Assembly (NCBI RefSeq): GCF_041107455.1
Contig: NZ_JBGBPY010000001.1
Coordinates: forward strand, 3,782,001-3,846,000
Origin: Rhodanobacter humi
GTDB taxonomy: Bacteria; Pseudomonadota; Gammaproteobacteria; Xanthomonadales; Rhodanobacteraceae
DNA: 64,000 bases
Direction: 5' to 3'
Part shown: piece after piece, positions 25,895 through 36,761 of the stretch
Numbering within the stretch: position 1 is the stretch's first letter
How the letters are laid out: each line of letters starts with the position of its first letter
Notes under the pieces: generated by a model
Database searches by the model: none
What the model saw: only the letters and a program-made list of their open reading frames with translations
Told to the model about the DNA's origin: nothing
Translations under genes and position numbers: made by a program

Positions 25895-27168
25895 GGCTGC
25901 ACCATGTCGGTGATCCAGCGGTCGAGCATGCCAGCCTGCGCCAGCTTGCTGTAGGGGCCGATGTCGCGCTGCGCGTCGGCGGCGCCGGGCGCGAGCGCGG
26001 CCCGCAGGGCGTCGCCGGCCGCCGCGCCATCGCCGGTCAGCAGGCTGCGTCCCGCACCCGTCTCGGCGAGGATGGCGGTGGCCGCGTTGCGCACGCCGGA
26101 AACGCAGACGATGTCCGCCCCCGCGGCCAGGTATTCGAACAGCTTGCCGGTGGCGCAGCTGGCGCGCGAACCGGTCAGCAGCAGCAGCTTGTCGCAGCGC
26201 TGCATCAGTTGCAGCGCCAGCGTGCGCTCGACCGGGCCGAGCACGCTGACGGAAAACCGGGCGCGTTCGAGCGTGGCCCGTTCCTGTTGCGTCAGCTCGC
26301 CGACGAACATCACGTGCTTGTTCGCCATCGTCGCGGGCGATGCGTTCAGCGCATCGACGAGGAAATCGAGGCTGCGCGACGCCGAGCCATCGCTGGCGCC
26401 GATGCGCCCGAAATGCCCGATCAGCAGCGCGCCGGCCGGAACCCACCGGGCGAGGATGGCGGCGACACGCGGATCGTCGGTCGTGGCGTTGCCGGGGGCG
26501 GCGAAGTCGGCCGGATCGTAGCCGTTGGGCAGGGTCGCCGCCGCCTTGCGCGGATAGCGCCGCTGGAAATCGGCGACCAGCGGGGGGCTCACCGAGGTGA
26601 CCAGGTTGGCGGCGGCCACCACGCGCCGCTCGATCAGCTGGCGCATCCAGGTCCGCAACCGGCCGGGCTGGCCCAGCGGCTCGAACACCAGCCCGTCGCG
26701 GAAGTCCTGCAGGCAGCCGATGCGGCGCCGGCTGGCCAGGCTCGCGGCGGCGACCAGGGAGTCGATCGGCGAATACGTGCCGATCGCCACGCAGCGTTCG
26801 CCCGCGGCCAGTTTCTCGGTGCACAACCGGTCGGCCGCAGCGAGCGCGCGCACCAACCACGGTTGCCCGCGTCCCGCGCCCCCGGCGAACAGGAACGGCA
26901 GCGGGCGCAGGAATGCCGCGGCCATGGTCAGCAGCGATGCCGCGGCGGAAGACTCGCTGCCCACGCAGTGGCCGGGCAACGGCAGGACGGTGATCCCCGG
27001 CGTCGGCGGCAAGGTGGCCGCGGGCGCGCCCGGTGCCGGCTCGCGGGCGAACACGTAGATCCGGTATTTCGCCGGGTCCAGGTACTTCAGCAGGCCCTTG
27101 AAGCGCTGCGCGGCGATGTTGCCGGACAGGTGGTGCGCGGCGAAGACGAACAGGTTGATCTTCGTCAT
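25891..27168 (-). CDS. glycosyltransferase (GT-B fold)
   Basis: 425 residues. N-terminal K-I-N-L-F-V-F-A-A-H-H-L-S-G-N and a short H-L-S-G acceptor-site loop; the middle has L-P-N-G-Y-D-P-A-D-F, common in GT4-like enzymes acting on nucleotide sugars. The C-terminal part has L-L-I-G-H-F-G-R-I-G-A and K-L-F-E-Y-L-A-A-G-A-D-I-V, the variant of the E-x7-E region. It overlaps the polymerase gene by four bases. The sugar is unknown. Confidence 0.85.
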   Translation of the reverse strand: MTKINLFVFAAHHLSGNIAAQRFKGLLKYLDPAKYRIYVFAREPAPGAPAATLPPTPGITVLPLPGHCVGSESSAAASLLTMAAAFLRPLPFLFAGGAGRGQPWLVRALAAADRLCTEKLAAGERCVAIGTYSPIDSLVAAASLASRRRIGCLQDFRDGLVFEPLGQPGRLRTWMRQLIERRVVAAANLVTSVSPPLVADFQRRYPRKAAATLPNGYDPADFAAPGNATTDDPRVAAILARWVPAGALLIGHFGRIGASDGSASRSLDFLVDALNASPATMANKHVMFVGELTQQERATLERARFSVSVLGPVERTLALQLMQRCDKLLLLTGSRASCATGKLFEYLAAGADIVCVSGVRNAATAILAETGAGRSLLTGDGAAAGDALRAALAPGAADAQRDIGPYSKLAQAGMLDRWITDMVQP

Positions 27169-27214
27169 CGCCGCAGCCTCGGGTGGTGCGCGGTGGCGCG
27201 TGGCATGGTCTGGT

Positions 27215-28672
27215 TCATGGCAGGGCGCCGGGCTCCTCGTCGGGTTCCGGGTAGCTGCGCCGGGACTTCAACGCCCCGCGCAACGCGCGGTGCATGCCGC
27301 TCCATTCGTGGCGGAAGCACCAGACGACGACCGGCAACAGCGCCAGCCAGACCACGCTGAAATGGACGGGGGCATGCGGGCCGTACACCAGCGTGGCGAT
27401 GGAAAGGCCCACGCCGGCCGTGACGAACGCGTACAACCGGGCGCGCGGAAACGGCCGCCAGACGTGGGCCGAGGCCTCGGTGCGCGCCACGAAGAACACC
27501 AGGAACGCGATCGCGTTCGCCACCACGGCCCCGGCGGCGCCATGGCCGGGCACCAGCCACACGCTGAGGGCGACATTGACGACCAGCCCCGCGATGGTCG
27601 ACCACAGCGACAGCATCGACCGGCGCGTGATCCCGATGCCGACGCAGGTCACTTCGGAAAGCGTGTACAGCAGCGGCTCGCCGATGCAGCACAGCATCAG
27701 GTACTTCACCTGGACGTAGTGCGCGGGCAGCACGAAGTCGATCAGCCACGACAGGGCGCCGCTCACGACCCAGATCGCGCAGACCACGGCCAGCGCCTGC
27801 TGGGCGACGTGGTCGACCCGCCGCATGTCCGCGCCGTGGGCCACCCACTTGTAGACCATCGGCGCCCACAGCACGGAGAAGATCGTCTGGAACACCACGC
27901 CCACGCCGGCGAAACTCATGGAGACCGAGTAGATCGCCAGCTCCGGCAGGGTCGACAGCGAACGCAGGGCCAGCGTGCTGGTGGCATCCAGCCCCCAGTA
28001 GGCCACGCCGGCGAAGATCAGCGGCACGCCGTAGTCGAGCAGGCCGCGGATCTGCGGGCGGGAAACCGGGGCGCGCAGGGCCGGGACCCATTCGCGCCAG
28101 GTGTTCCAGCTGTAGATGAGCAGCACGGACAGCAGGGAAGCCAGATAGGCCACTTCCAGCTCCCCGAACGTCCGCGAGAAGGCCGGCAACGCCAGCATCG
28201 CGACGGCCAGCAGCAGGATCACCTTGGGCAGGATCTGGCTGGCGGAGAACGCCAGGCCGCGGTCCTGCATGCGCAGGATGAGCGAGAGGAAGCGGGAGAT
28301 GAAACTCGCGACCACGCAGGCCACCAGCATCCAGTAGTACGCGACGTGCCCGAGGCCGAACAGCCAGTCGGCAAGGTGCCGGTCGATCGGCAGCGTGAGC
28401 AGCATCGCCAGCAGCAGCAGCGCGAACCCCGGCGTGAAGCAGGCTTTCAGCAGCGCGCCGCGATCGCTCCACTCGTGGTACTCCCGCACGTAGGCGCGGT
28501 CGAGTCCCAGGTTGAACAGCAGCACGCCGAACGACACCGCGATCTGCACGATGTTCAACCGACCCACGTCGGCAGGCGGGAAGACCCAGGCGATCACCGG
28601 CACCGTCACCAGTCCGAGCCCGGCGGTGACGATGGGGCCAAGGGCAAATGCGAGCACGGTTCGTATGTTCAC
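27215..28672 (-). CDS. Wzx-type polysaccharide flippase
   Basis: 485 residues starting at a GTG (28672); the ribosome site is weak, so the start is less certain. Twelve to fourteen hydrophobic helices of the MATE/oligosaccharide-flippase superfamily. The first helix region F-A-L-G-P-I-V-T-A-G-L-G-L, then N-I-V-Q-I-A-V-S-F-G, and R-A-Y-V-R-E-Y-H-E-W are typical of Wzx proteins. It would flip undecaprenyl-linked repeat units to the periplasm for polymerisation by the Wzy-like protein. The charged tail ends P-E-P-D-E-E-P-G-A-L-P. Confidence 0.85.
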   Translation of the reverse strand: MNIRTVLAFALGPIVTAGLGLVTVPVIAWVFPPADVGRLNIVQIAVSFGVLLFNLGLDRAYVREYHEWSDRGALLKACFTPGFALLLLAMLLTLPIDRHLADWLFGLGHVAYYWMLVACVVASFISRFLSLILRMQDRGLAFSASQILPKVILLLAVAMLALPAFSRTFGELEVAYLASLLSVLLIYSWNTWREWVPALRAPVSRPQIRGLLDYGVPLIFAGVAYWGLDATSTLALRSLSTLPELAIYSVSMSFAGVGVVFQTIFSVLWAPMVYKWVAHGADMRRVDHVAQQALAVVCAIWVVSGALSWLIDFVLPAHYVQVKYLMLCCIGEPLLYTLSEVTCVGIGITRRSMLSLWSTIAGLVVNVALSVWLVPGHGAAGAVVANAIAFLVFFVARTEASAHVWRPFPRARLYAFVTAGVGLSIATLVYGPHAPVHFSVVWLALLPVVVWCFRHEWSGMHRALRGALKSRRSYPEPDEEPGALP

Positions 28673-28705
28673 CCGTCGACCTGTCTGGTTGGATTCTTGC
28701 CATGT

Positions 28706-30010
28706 TCACCGTCGTGTTGCCTGCCGGAGCGGGTAGGTCGCCCGGGATGGAGGTCGCGCCGGCTCCCGGTCGCCGGCTGCGCCGATGGCGACGACGCTGG
28801 CGACGAAGTCGCGGTAATTCCGGGCGGCGTCGAAGCCGGATTCGATCGCCTGCCGCGCGTGCACACGCAGGCTGTCCCGTCCGTCCGCGAAGGCGACCCG
28901 CTCCACCGCGTCGGCGATGTCCCGGGCATCGGGGTGCGCGCCCAGCAGGGCGCCGCAGCGGTCGGAGACCAGGCTGGCGATGCCGCCCACGTCGGGGGCG
29001 ACGGCCGGCACGCCCGCGCTCATGGCTTCCATGATGGACACCGGCACGCCCTCGGATTCGCTGGCATTGACCAGCACATCCACCGGTACGCTGCGGTAGT
29101 ACGCCTTGACGGCATGGTTGGGCAGCTCGCCGGCGAAGGTGCACGTGACGTTCGCCAGGCCCGACAGCTTCAGCCGCGCCAGCGCCCGGATCTCCTCCAG
29201 CAACGGGCCGGTGCCGATGTGCGTCCAGCCCACGCAGACGTCCGGATGGCGACGGGCCAGCAGTTCCAGGGCGTCGACGATCCGGTCCAGCCGCTTCACC
29301 GGAAGGCAGAAGGAAACCGACACCACGTGCAGGCATCCGGCCGGGCTCGGGCGCGCGAGCGTGGCGGCCAGCGGCACGCCCAGCGGACAGATGCGGATGT
29401 TTTCCGGCGGCGCGTCGTAGGTCTGCCGCAGATAGTCCCGCGCCTCGCGCGAGAGCGCGAAGATCGCGTCCCAGTCGGCGACGAACTGCCGCTTGAGCGG
29501 CATGTAGCCATGCCGGCGGCGCGCCTCGTACAGGTCGTAGCCATGCACGCGCGAGACGACCTTGCGCACCGCGCCGGCCTTCCGGGCGAGCAGGGCGGCG
29601 CAGGCCTGGGTCTCGTTCCAGTAGCTATAGGCCACGTCGATGCGGCCGTGGATGCCGGCGTATCGCTGCAGTTGCGCGGCCTGTTCGAGCACCTTGGACA
29701 CGTGCAGCAGGGCGCGCGTGACGGTGCGCGGTTTCAGTTTCCGCGCGCGCCGCAGATAACCCAGCTCGCGCCGGAAGATCGCGGAGCCCAGCGCCCGCAG
29801 CACGAACCACAGCCGCCAGGCTCTCGCGGAGCGCGCCATGTCGAGGCCGACCGCGATGCTCGCGGGCACCGGGCGCGGCGTGCCCGCGGCCAGCGCCGGC
29901 AACACGGTGACGTCGACGCCGGCGTGCGCGGCCCAGTAGCCGATCTCGTCCTCGATGAACTGCTCGCCGGGGAGGTAGGGATAGGCGTTGGTCAGGATCG
30001 CGATCTTCAT
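28706..30010 (-). CDS. glycosyltransferase family 4
   Basis: 434 residues, ATG 30010 overlapping the upstream stop. Starts K-I-A-I-L-T-N-A-Y-P-Y-L-P-G-E-Q-F-I-E-D-E-I, a signature of EPS transferases that carry a PGEQF loop. The acceptor domain contains S-R-V-H-G-Y-D-L-Y. The donor domain has S-V-S-F-C-L-P-V-K-R-L-D-R-I, and the E-x7-E region N-A-S-E-S-E-G-V-P-V-S-I-M-E-A-M-S-A-G-V-P. The C-terminal 25 residues are Arg/Pro-rich and probably disordered. Confidence 0.9.
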   Translation of the reverse strand: MKIAILTNAYPYLPGEQFIEDEIGYWAAHAGVDVTVLPALAAGTPRPVPASIAVGLDMARSARAWRLWFVLRALGSAIFRRELGYLRRARKLKPRTVTRALLHVSKVLEQAAQLQRYAGIHGRIDVAYSYWNETQACAALLARKAGAVRKVVSRVHGYDLYEARRRHGYMPLKRQFVADWDAIFALSREARDYLRQTYDAPPENIRICPLGVPLAATLARPSPAGCLHVVSVSFCLPVKRLDRIVDALELLARRHPDVCVGWTHIGTGPLLEEIRALARLKLSGLANVTCTFAGELPNHAVKAYYRSVPVDVLVNASESEGVPVSIMEAMSAGVPAVAPDVGGIASLVSDRCGALLGAHPDARDIADAVERVAFADGRDSLRVHARQAIESGFDAARNYRDFVASVVAIGAAGDREPARPPSRATYPLRQATRR

Positions 30011-31110
30011 GGTTGCGCCGTCATGTCCGCGACGACGAGGTCGCTCACGCTGTCCTGGTAGACGGCATGCTCCACCTCGAACGGCACGCTGATCTTGAAG
30101 CAGCCCACCGTGGCGAAGCTCGCCGTGAGCACTCGCCGCCAGTTCGCGGTCACCTCCGCCATGGTCAGCATCGGCGCGCGCGCGGTGGCCAGCGCGTTGT
30201 ACTCCTCCCAGTAGAGGTGGTCGTGGAAAACGCTGTATTCGGCGCTGATGACGGCGATCGTCATGTCGACGGCGTCGCTCAGCCCCAGCGCGGACACGCG
30301 GATCTCGGGCACGTCCTCGCGCACCACGTAGTACACGCGGGTCAGCGGCACCGACGCCGGCTCCACGCGGCGGTACAGCCGGTCGGGCGACATCTTGCGC
30401 CGCACGTTGGCGGAATTCAGGTGGTTCTTGATGTTGAAATGGGCGCGGTCGATCCATCCGCGCCCGGCGAGGATCTCGCTTTTCATCGCGTTGCCGATGC
30501 AGTTGTAGCCGTAGATCTTCGGCCACGCCATGTTGCCGTTGACGCGCGCGGTGTCGGACATGATGACGATGTCGTCGCTGACGAAGCCGACGTCCTCGTT
30601 GCGCCGCAGGGCGAGCATGGCCGACGATTTGCCGGCGCCGCCGGTGCCGGCGAGCAGGCAGGCGCTGCCGGCTATCGTCACGGACGCGGCATGGATCGGC
30701 ACCACGTCCTTGAAGAAGTAGACCGACGGCACCAGCACGAACTCGTGCAGCATCTGCTCGAACGTCTCGGCCCCGCGCGGGTACTCCATCGACATCAGCT
30801 TGTGCACGGTGCGCCGGATGCCGCGCCGCGGCTTGATGACGGCCTCCACTTCCAGGCGGCCGTCGCCGGCGCGCTCCCAGCAGACGTCGATCCGCGGGAA
30901 CGAGGTCTGCATGCCGTGCGCGAAGGTCTTGTGCGCCGTGGGGTTGATCGAGGACGGCATGTGCGCGCTGACGGCGTGGCCGATGCGGATGTTCACCTCG
31001 GGCTCGCGGTCGCCGGCATCTGTGTACAGCTCCAGGCTTTTCGCGAGCATCGGCTCCAGGCTCGCGTCGCCGGAAAACGCGTAGCACTTGCCGAAGATGA
31101 TCTTCTTCAC
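30007..31110 (-). CDS. HPr-kinase-like P-loop protein in EPS operon
   Basis: 367 residues from GTG 31110. The C-terminal two thirds resemble the catalytic fold of HPr kinase/PEP carboxykinase: a P-loop G-T-G-G-A-G-K-S-S at 155-163 preceded by V-P-I-H-A-A-S-V, and a D-D pair (F-V-S-D-D-I-V-I at 176-183) where HprK binds metal. The N-terminal ~130 residues do not match HprK's regulatory domain. Such genes recur in polysaccharide clusters, but their substrate is unknown; a phosphotransfer role on a sugar, lipid or EPS protein is speculation. Its stop overlaps the next glycosyltransferase. Confidence 0.75.
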   Translation of the reverse strand: MKKIIFGKCYAFSGDASLEPMLAKSLELYTDAGDREPEVNIRIGHAVSAHMPSSINPTAHKTFAHGMQTSFPRIDVCWERAGDGRLEVEAVIKPRRGIRRTVHKLMSMEYPRGAETFEQMLHEFVLVPSVYFFKDVVPIHAASVTIAGSACLLAGTGGAGKSSAMLALRRNEDVGFVSDDIVIMSDTARVNGNMAWPKIYGYNCIGNAMKSEILAGRGWIDRAHFNIKNHLNSANVRRKMSPDRLYRRVEPASVPLTRVYYVVREDVPEIRVSALGLSDAVDMTIAVISAEYSVFHDHLYWEEYNALATARAPMLTMAEVTANWRRVLTASFATVGCFKISVPFEVEHAVYQDSVSDLVVADMTAQP

Positions 31111-31179
31111 GCGCGCAGTCCCCGCATTGGCCGCGGCCGCGGGCGGATCACGTCGACCTTGTCGCCATGCCGACGCATG

Positions 31180-31671
31180 TCATCGCTCCTTGATGACACG
31201 CGCGGGGACGCCGGCGATCACCTGGTTGTCCGGCACCGAGCGCGTGACCACGGAATTCGCGCCGACGATCACGTTGTTGCCCAGCGTGACGCCCTCCCGG
31301 ATGTAGACGTTGTCGCCGATCCAGCAGTCGTCGCCGATGACGATGTCGCGCTCCAGATGGATGATCGGGCCCGCCTCGTTGTTGGTCGGCTTGTCCAGCG
31401 AGTGCGTGATCGCCTTGATCGACACGTTGTAGCCGATGGCGCAGCTGCGGCCGATGACGACCTTGGAATGCGGGCCGCAGGACAGATGCGCCCGATTGAG
31501 ATAGCTCTGCTCGCCGATCAGGAAGTGCTGCTTGGGGCCGATCAGCTTCGACTCCAGGCCGACCGTGGCACGCGGCGAGATGCCGCTGTACTCGCGCAAC
31601 CGGCGGGCGTGGCTCCTGCGCTGCGCCCAGTTGACGGAACCGCTTATCAGCCTGGCGAGGAGATCGAGCAT
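31180..31671 (-). CDS. hexapeptide-repeat acyltransferase
   Basis: 163 residues; the start lies inside the end of the aminotransferase gene (25-bp overlap). Left-handed beta-helix hexapeptide repeats are clear (I-G-E-Q-S-Y, V-V-I-G-R-S-C-A-I, I-V-I-G-D-D-C-W-I-G-D-N-V-Y-I, V-T-L-G-N-N-V-I-V-G-A-N), and it ends V-I-A-G-V-P-A-R-V-I-K, typical of sugar O-acetyltransferases. It probably O-acetylates a sugar of the repeat unit. Confidence 0.85.
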   Translation of the reverse strand: MLDLLARLISGSVNWAQRRSHARRLREYSGISPRATVGLESKLIGPKQHFLIGEQSYLNRAHLSCGPHSKVVIGRSCAIGYNVSIKAITHSLDKPTNNEAGPIIHLERDIVIGDDCWIGDNVYIREGVTLGNNVIVGANSVVTRSVPDNQVIAGVPARVIKER

Positions 31672-32789
31672 GTTTGGACCTGTTGCATGGATGCCGCGAC
31701 GAGTTCTTCCACGATCAGGCGGGTCTGCGACTCCGTCAGATACGGGTGCATGGGCAGGCTGAGTACCTGCCTGGCCGCCTCGTCGCCTACCGGCAGGCGT
31801 GCGCCCGCATCCGCCACCGCCGGTTGCCGGTTGATCGGGATCGGGTAGTGCACCACGGTGGGGATGCCCGCTTCCTTCAGTCGCGCCTGCAGCGCTTCGC
31901 GACCGTCGACGCGGATGGTGTATTGGGCATGGACGCTGGTGTTGTGCGGCTCGACGTGGGGCGGGGCGGCGATGCCGGCCTGTGCGAGCAGCGTGGCGTA
32001 GCGGCTTGCGACCCGCTGCCGCAGCTGGATCTCGTCCTCGAATATCTCCAGCTTGGCCAGCAGGATCGCTGCCTGCAGCGTGTCCAGCCGGCTGTTCACG
32101 CCGACGCGGACGTGGTGATAGCGGCGATCCTGGCCGTGGCGCGCGATCTGCCGCATCACCACGGCAAGCCGGTCGTCGTCGGTGAAGATCGCGCCGCCAT
32201 CGCCGTAGCAGCCCAGCGGCTTGCTGGGGAAGAAACTGGTGCAGGCGACCGTGCTCAGGCTGCATGAACGCCGCCCCTTGTAGCGCGCGCCGAAACTCTG
32301 CGCGGCATCCTCGATCACCGGGATGCCGTGCCGGTCGGCGATCGCGTTGATGGCGTCGAAATCCGCGCACTGCCCGTACAGCGAAACCGGAATGATCGCG
32401 CGCGTCCGCGGGGTGATCGCCGCTTCGAGTCCGGCCGGGTCGAGGTTGTAGGTGCGCGGATCGATGTCCACGTACACCGGCCTGGCGCCCAGCAGCGCCA
32501 CCGTCTCCGCGGTGGCGATGTAGGTGAAGCCGGGCATGATGACTTCATCGCCGGCGCCGATGCCCAGCGCCATCTGCGCGATCTGCAGCGCGTCCGTGCC
32601 GTTCGCGCAGCCGATGCAATGCCTGGCGCCGACGAAGGCGGCGAGCTTCGCTTCCAGTTCGGCCACTTCCGGCCCGAGGATGTACTGGCCGTGCGCCAGC
32701 ACGCGCGCGATCCCCGCGTCGAGGCGATCCCTGATGCGCGCCTGCTGCGCCTTGAGATCGACGAAAGCTATCATCCCCTGGCCTGTCAT
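31647..32789 (-). CDS. DegT/DnrJ-family sugar aminotransferase (WbpE-like)
   Basis: 380 residues; ATG 32789 is preferred over 32774 because GGAGG lies 7 nt upstream and the start overlaps the acetyltransferase stop (ATGA). The PLP lysine is Lys190 in F-F-P-S-K-P-L-G; other family marks are N-G-T-D-A-L (63-68), P-G-F-T-Y-I-A-T, and E-D-A-A-Q-S-F-G. The F-F-P-S-K form is shared with WbpE, which transaminates the 3-keto group of UDP-GlcNAc-uronic acid. It lies between WbpD-like and acyltransferase genes, consistent with UDP-diacetamido-uronate synthesis. Confidence 0.9.
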   Translation of the reverse strand: MTGQGMIAFVDLKAQQARIRDRLDAGIARVLAHGQYILGPEVAELEAKLAAFVGARHCIGCANGTDALQIAQMALGIGAGDEVIMPGFTYIATAETVALLGARPVYVDIDPRTYNLDPAGLEAAITPRTRAIIPVSLYGQCADFDAINAIADRHGIPVIEDAAQSFGARYKGRRSCSLSTVACTSFFPSKPLGCYGDGGAIFTDDDRLAVVMRQIARHGQDRRYHHVRVGVNSRLDTLQAAILLAKLEIFEDEIQLRQRVASRYATLLAQAGIAAPPHVEPHNTSVHAQYTIRVDGREALQARLKEAGIPTVVHYPIPINRQPAVADAGARLPVGDEAARQVLSLPMHPYLTESQTRLIVEELVAASMQQVQTCSISSPG

Positions 32790-33379
32790 CCCTTGGCCTC
32801 CTGCCGGCACAGCACGCGGCCATCCAGCACGTAACGGGTGCCGGTGTGCGCGCAGACGGCCTCGCCGTGGCCCTCCGGAGGCAGGTTCAGCCGTTCGCCG
32901 AATTCGCTCATCCAGCCGATCTGCCGCGCCGGCACGCCCACCACCAGGGCATGGGCCGGCACGTCGCGGTTCACCACGGCGCCGGCGCCGACGAAGGCGA
33001 ACTCGCCGATGGTGACGCCGCAGACGATGGTGCAGTTCGCGCCCAGCGTGGCGCCCCGCCTGACCACGGTGTCGCGGTATTCGTCCTTGCGCTCGATCAG
33101 CGAGCGCGGGTTGTAGACATTGGTGAACACCATGCTGGGGCCGCAGAAGACGCCTTCCTCCAGCGTCACGTTGTCGTACACCGACACGTTGTTCTGGATC
33201 TTGCAGCGGTCCCCGATGACGACCCGGTTGCCGACGTACACGTTCTGGCCGAGCGAGACTTCCTTGCCGATGCGGGCGCCGCCGCAGACGTGCACGAAAT
33301 GCCAGATGCGGGAGCCGGCGCCGATGCGGGCGCCCTCGTCGACGATGGCGGAAGGGTGCTGGTAGTGGTCCGTGTCCAT
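32786..33379 (-). CDS. WbpD-like UDP-amino-sugar N-acetyltransferase
   Basis: 197 residues. Left-handed beta-helix from about residue 10 to 155 ([37 protein letters not shown]) with the conserved F-T-N-V-Y-N-P-R-S loop found in WbpD. It would acetylate the 3-amino group made by the adjacent aminotransferase. The final 30 residues look like a short accessory strand region. 12 bp separate it from the WbpB-like gene upstream. Confidence 0.9.
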   Translation of the reverse strand: MDTDHYQHPSAIVDEGARIGAGSRIWHFVHVCGGARIGKEVSLGQNVYVGNRVVIGDRCKIQNNVSVYDNVTLEEGVFCGPSMVFTNVYNPRSLIERKDEYRDTVVRRGATLGANCTIVCGVTIGEFAFVGAGAVVNRDVPAHALVVGVPARQIGWMSEFGERLNLPPEGHGEAVCAHTGTRYVLDGRVLCRQEAKG

Positions 33380-33391
33380 GCTGTTCGCTCT

Positions 33392-34462
<1,071 letters not shown>

Positions 34463-34529
34463 TCAGGTTCCGTGGTGCGTGCGGCAAGCCGTGGCCGGAG
34501 CCTTCCAGTTGCTGCCGCGGGCCGTTCGC

Positions 34530-36728
34530 TCACCCGGTGTCCTTGCCGACGCCGTAGTAGGCGTAGGAGTAGTAGCCGCTGCTGCGCTTCTCCACGGCGT
34601 TGAAGATCGCTCCCCTGAGGGGGATGTTGTTCTGCTCGAAGCGTTGCCTGGCCAGCGCGATCTCGCGTGCCTGGTTGAGGCCGAAGCGCACCACCATCAA
34701 GGCGGTGCCGACGTGGTGGCCGATGATGGCGGCATCGGTCACCGCCAGGATGGGCGGAGTGTCGATGATCACCAGGTCGAACGCCTTCCGCACGTGGTCG
34801 ATCAGCGTGGAGAAGCGCGAATTCATCAGCAGTTCGGAGGGATTCGGCGGAATCTTGCCGCGGCTGATGAAGTGAAGGTTCCCGGACGAGGCGATCGGGC
34901 GCACCACCGCATCAAGGTCGGCCTGGCCCGCGATCAGCTCGGAAAGGCCGGTCTCGGCCGGACAACCCATGATCTTGTGCAGCGTGCCCATGCGCATGTC
35001 GCCGTCGATCAGCAGCACGCGCTGGCTGCCTTGCGCGACGAGCGTGGCGAGGTTGGCGGAGACGAAGGTCTTGCCGACATCCGGACTGGAGCCGGTGATC
35101 ATCAACACGTTGTTCTTCGCCTCCAGGCGGGCGAAGTGCAGGCTGGTGCGCAGGCTCCGCAAGGCTTCGGTGGCCATGTCCGCCGGCGCATCCATGACCA
35201 GCAGTCGCTGCTTGCCGTAGCCGCGGATGCGCTTGTCGTGCAAGGCCTGCTCGCGCAGGCTGACCGGGATGGAGGCGTACACGGGCAGGCCCAGGTTCTC
35301 GATGACGGCGGGGTCCTCGATGCCGCGGTTGAGCGCCTGGCGGATGAAGACGCAGAGCAGGGCCACGAAGCCGCCGAGGAACGCGCTGCCGAGCACCACG
35401 ATGGTCTTCTTCGGCCAGATCGGCTGCGTGATGTCCACCGCCGCCTTGTCGATGATCCGCACGTTGCCCACCGTGCCCGCGCGGGCGATGTCCAGTTGTT
35501 GGGCCTGGTTGAGCAGGCCGGTGTAGGTGTCGTTGCTCACCTGCACGTCGCGGGTCAGTTTCAGCAGTTCCTGCTGGGTGTTCGGCAGGTTGCCGACCTG
35601 CTTGTCGATCGCACCCTTCTTCGCTTCCAACTGGCCGATCTGCTGCATCAGGGCCTTGTAGGCTGGGTGCGCCGGCGTGTACTGGCGCTGCATGTCGGCC
35701 TGCTGCAGGCGCAACTGCTGGATGTTGGTCTGGATGGCGACTTCCTGGTTCAGCAGCGCCTGGGTCTGCATGCTGATGTCGACCGAATGCGCCTTGAGCT
35801 GGTACGCATTGAGCGCCGCCGTGGCCTGTTCCAGCTGGCTGCGCACCTTGGGCAACTGCTCGCGGACGAACTGCAGGCTGTTCGCCGCTTCCGCGGAATT
35901 GCGCTCCACGTCCTGGCGCACGTAGAGCTCACCGACGTCTCCCAGCACCGCCGCCGCCAGCACCGGGTTGGTGTTGTCGTAGGTCATGTCGAGGATGCCG
36001 GAATCCTTGGCCTGCTCGTTGACCTTGATCGCCTTGCGCAACTGGTTGGTCACGGTCAGCCGGCGGTGGCGGACGACGCGGAAGCGGGTACCCGGATTGG
36101 CCGTCAGCGCCTGGACCTGCATGGTCACGCCATGGCCGCTGGCCGATTCCCCGGCCTTGCCGGTGACCAGGATGTTGTCGTCGTCGTCCACCAGCACATA
36201 GCCGCCGTGCTCGCCCGCGATCAGGGTCAGCGGCTTGTCCAGCAGGCCGTCGGGCACGTCCAGCTGGAAGATGTCCAGCTTCGCGCCGCCCCAGTCGTAG
36301 CCGATCATCCCGAACCAGGGGGCGGCCAACTGGCCGCGGTTATGCGAGGCGTAGAGGTGGGCGATGAAGTTGCCGAACACCGGAAAGCGTTCCGGGCTGC
36401 TTTCGATCGTGAGCTTGAGCTTGTCGACCACCGCGCCGACCACCATGCGCGAAGTGATCAACGCGGACTGGGTGGATGCCTCGGGGTCCGACGCCCCCAG
36501 TGTCTGGCTGAGCGCGCTCAAGCCGGGCAGGTCCGGGACTTTCTGTTCCACCTGTGCCGTCGAAGTGGCCTGATAGACGGGTGTGGCCGTTATGGCATAG
36601 ATGATGCCAAGCACGATAAAAAGCGCGGTAATGCGGACGATAAACCATTTGTGATCGCGAAGCGTGCCCAGCAGTTCGCCGAGGTCTATCTCGTTGTCGC
36701 GTTGCAATGGGGCCAGGGTGCCGGTCAT
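34530..36728 (-). CDS. Wzc-type polysaccharide co-polymerase / BY-tyrosine kinase
   Basis: 732 residues from ATG 36728; an in-frame ATG at 36758 has no better ribosome site, so the start is uncertain. N-terminal Wzz domain with a membrane helix (about 28-50) and a long periplasmic coiled region up to a second helix (about 440). The cytoplasmic kinase domain has Walker A G-S-S-P-D-V-G-K-T (546-554), Walker A' V-L-L-I-D-G-D-M (571-578) and Walker B L-V-I-I-D-T-P-P (652-659). The C-terminus carries the autophosphorylated tyrosine cluster G-Y-Y-S-Y-A-Y-Y. It controls EPS chain length and export together with the phosphatase encoded 33 bp upstream. Confidence 0.93.
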   Translation of the reverse strand: MTGTLAPLQRDNEIDLGELLGTLRDHKWFIVRITALFIVLGIIYAITATPVYQATSTAQVEQKVPDLPGLSALSQTLGASDPEASTQSALITSRMVVGAVVDKLKLTIESSPERFPVFGNFIAHLYASHNRGQLAAPWFGMIGYDWGGAKLDIFQLDVPDGLLDKPLTLIAGEHGGYVLVDDDDNILVTGKAGESASGHGVTMQVQALTANPGTRFRVVRHRRLTVTNQLRKAIKVNEQAKDSGILDMTYDNTNPVLAAAVLGDVGELYVRQDVERNSAEAANSLQFVREQLPKVRSQLEQATAALNAYQLKAHSVDISMQTQALLNQEVAIQTNIQQLRLQQADMQRQYTPAHPAYKALMQQIGQLEAKKGAIDKQVGNLPNTQQELLKLTRDVQVSNDTYTGLLNQAQQLDIARAGTVGNVRIIDKAAVDITQPIWPKKTIVVLGSAFLGGFVALLCVFIRQALNRGIEDPAVIENLGLPVYASIPVSLREQALHDKRIRGYGKQRLLVMDAPADMATEALRSLRTSLHFARLEAKNNVLMITGSSPDVGKTFVSANLATLVAQGSQRVLLIDGDMRMGTLHKIMGCPAETGLSELIAGQADLDAVVRPIASSGNLHFISRGKIPPNPSELLMNSRFSTLIDHVRKAFDLVIIDTPPILAVTDAAIIGHHVGTALMVVRFGLNQAREIALARQRFEQNNIPLRGAIFNAVEKRSSGYYSYAYYGVGKDTG

Positions 36729-36761
36729 ATGGATTACCGTCTCATGACGTGAAAACATGAA

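Noticed and set aside
27098-30061. 987-codon plus-strand open frame across the flippase and glycosyltransferase genes
   Set aside because: It is antisense to three well-supported genes and its protein is a low-complexity Arg/His/Gln/Gly mix typical of GC-rich shadow frames.
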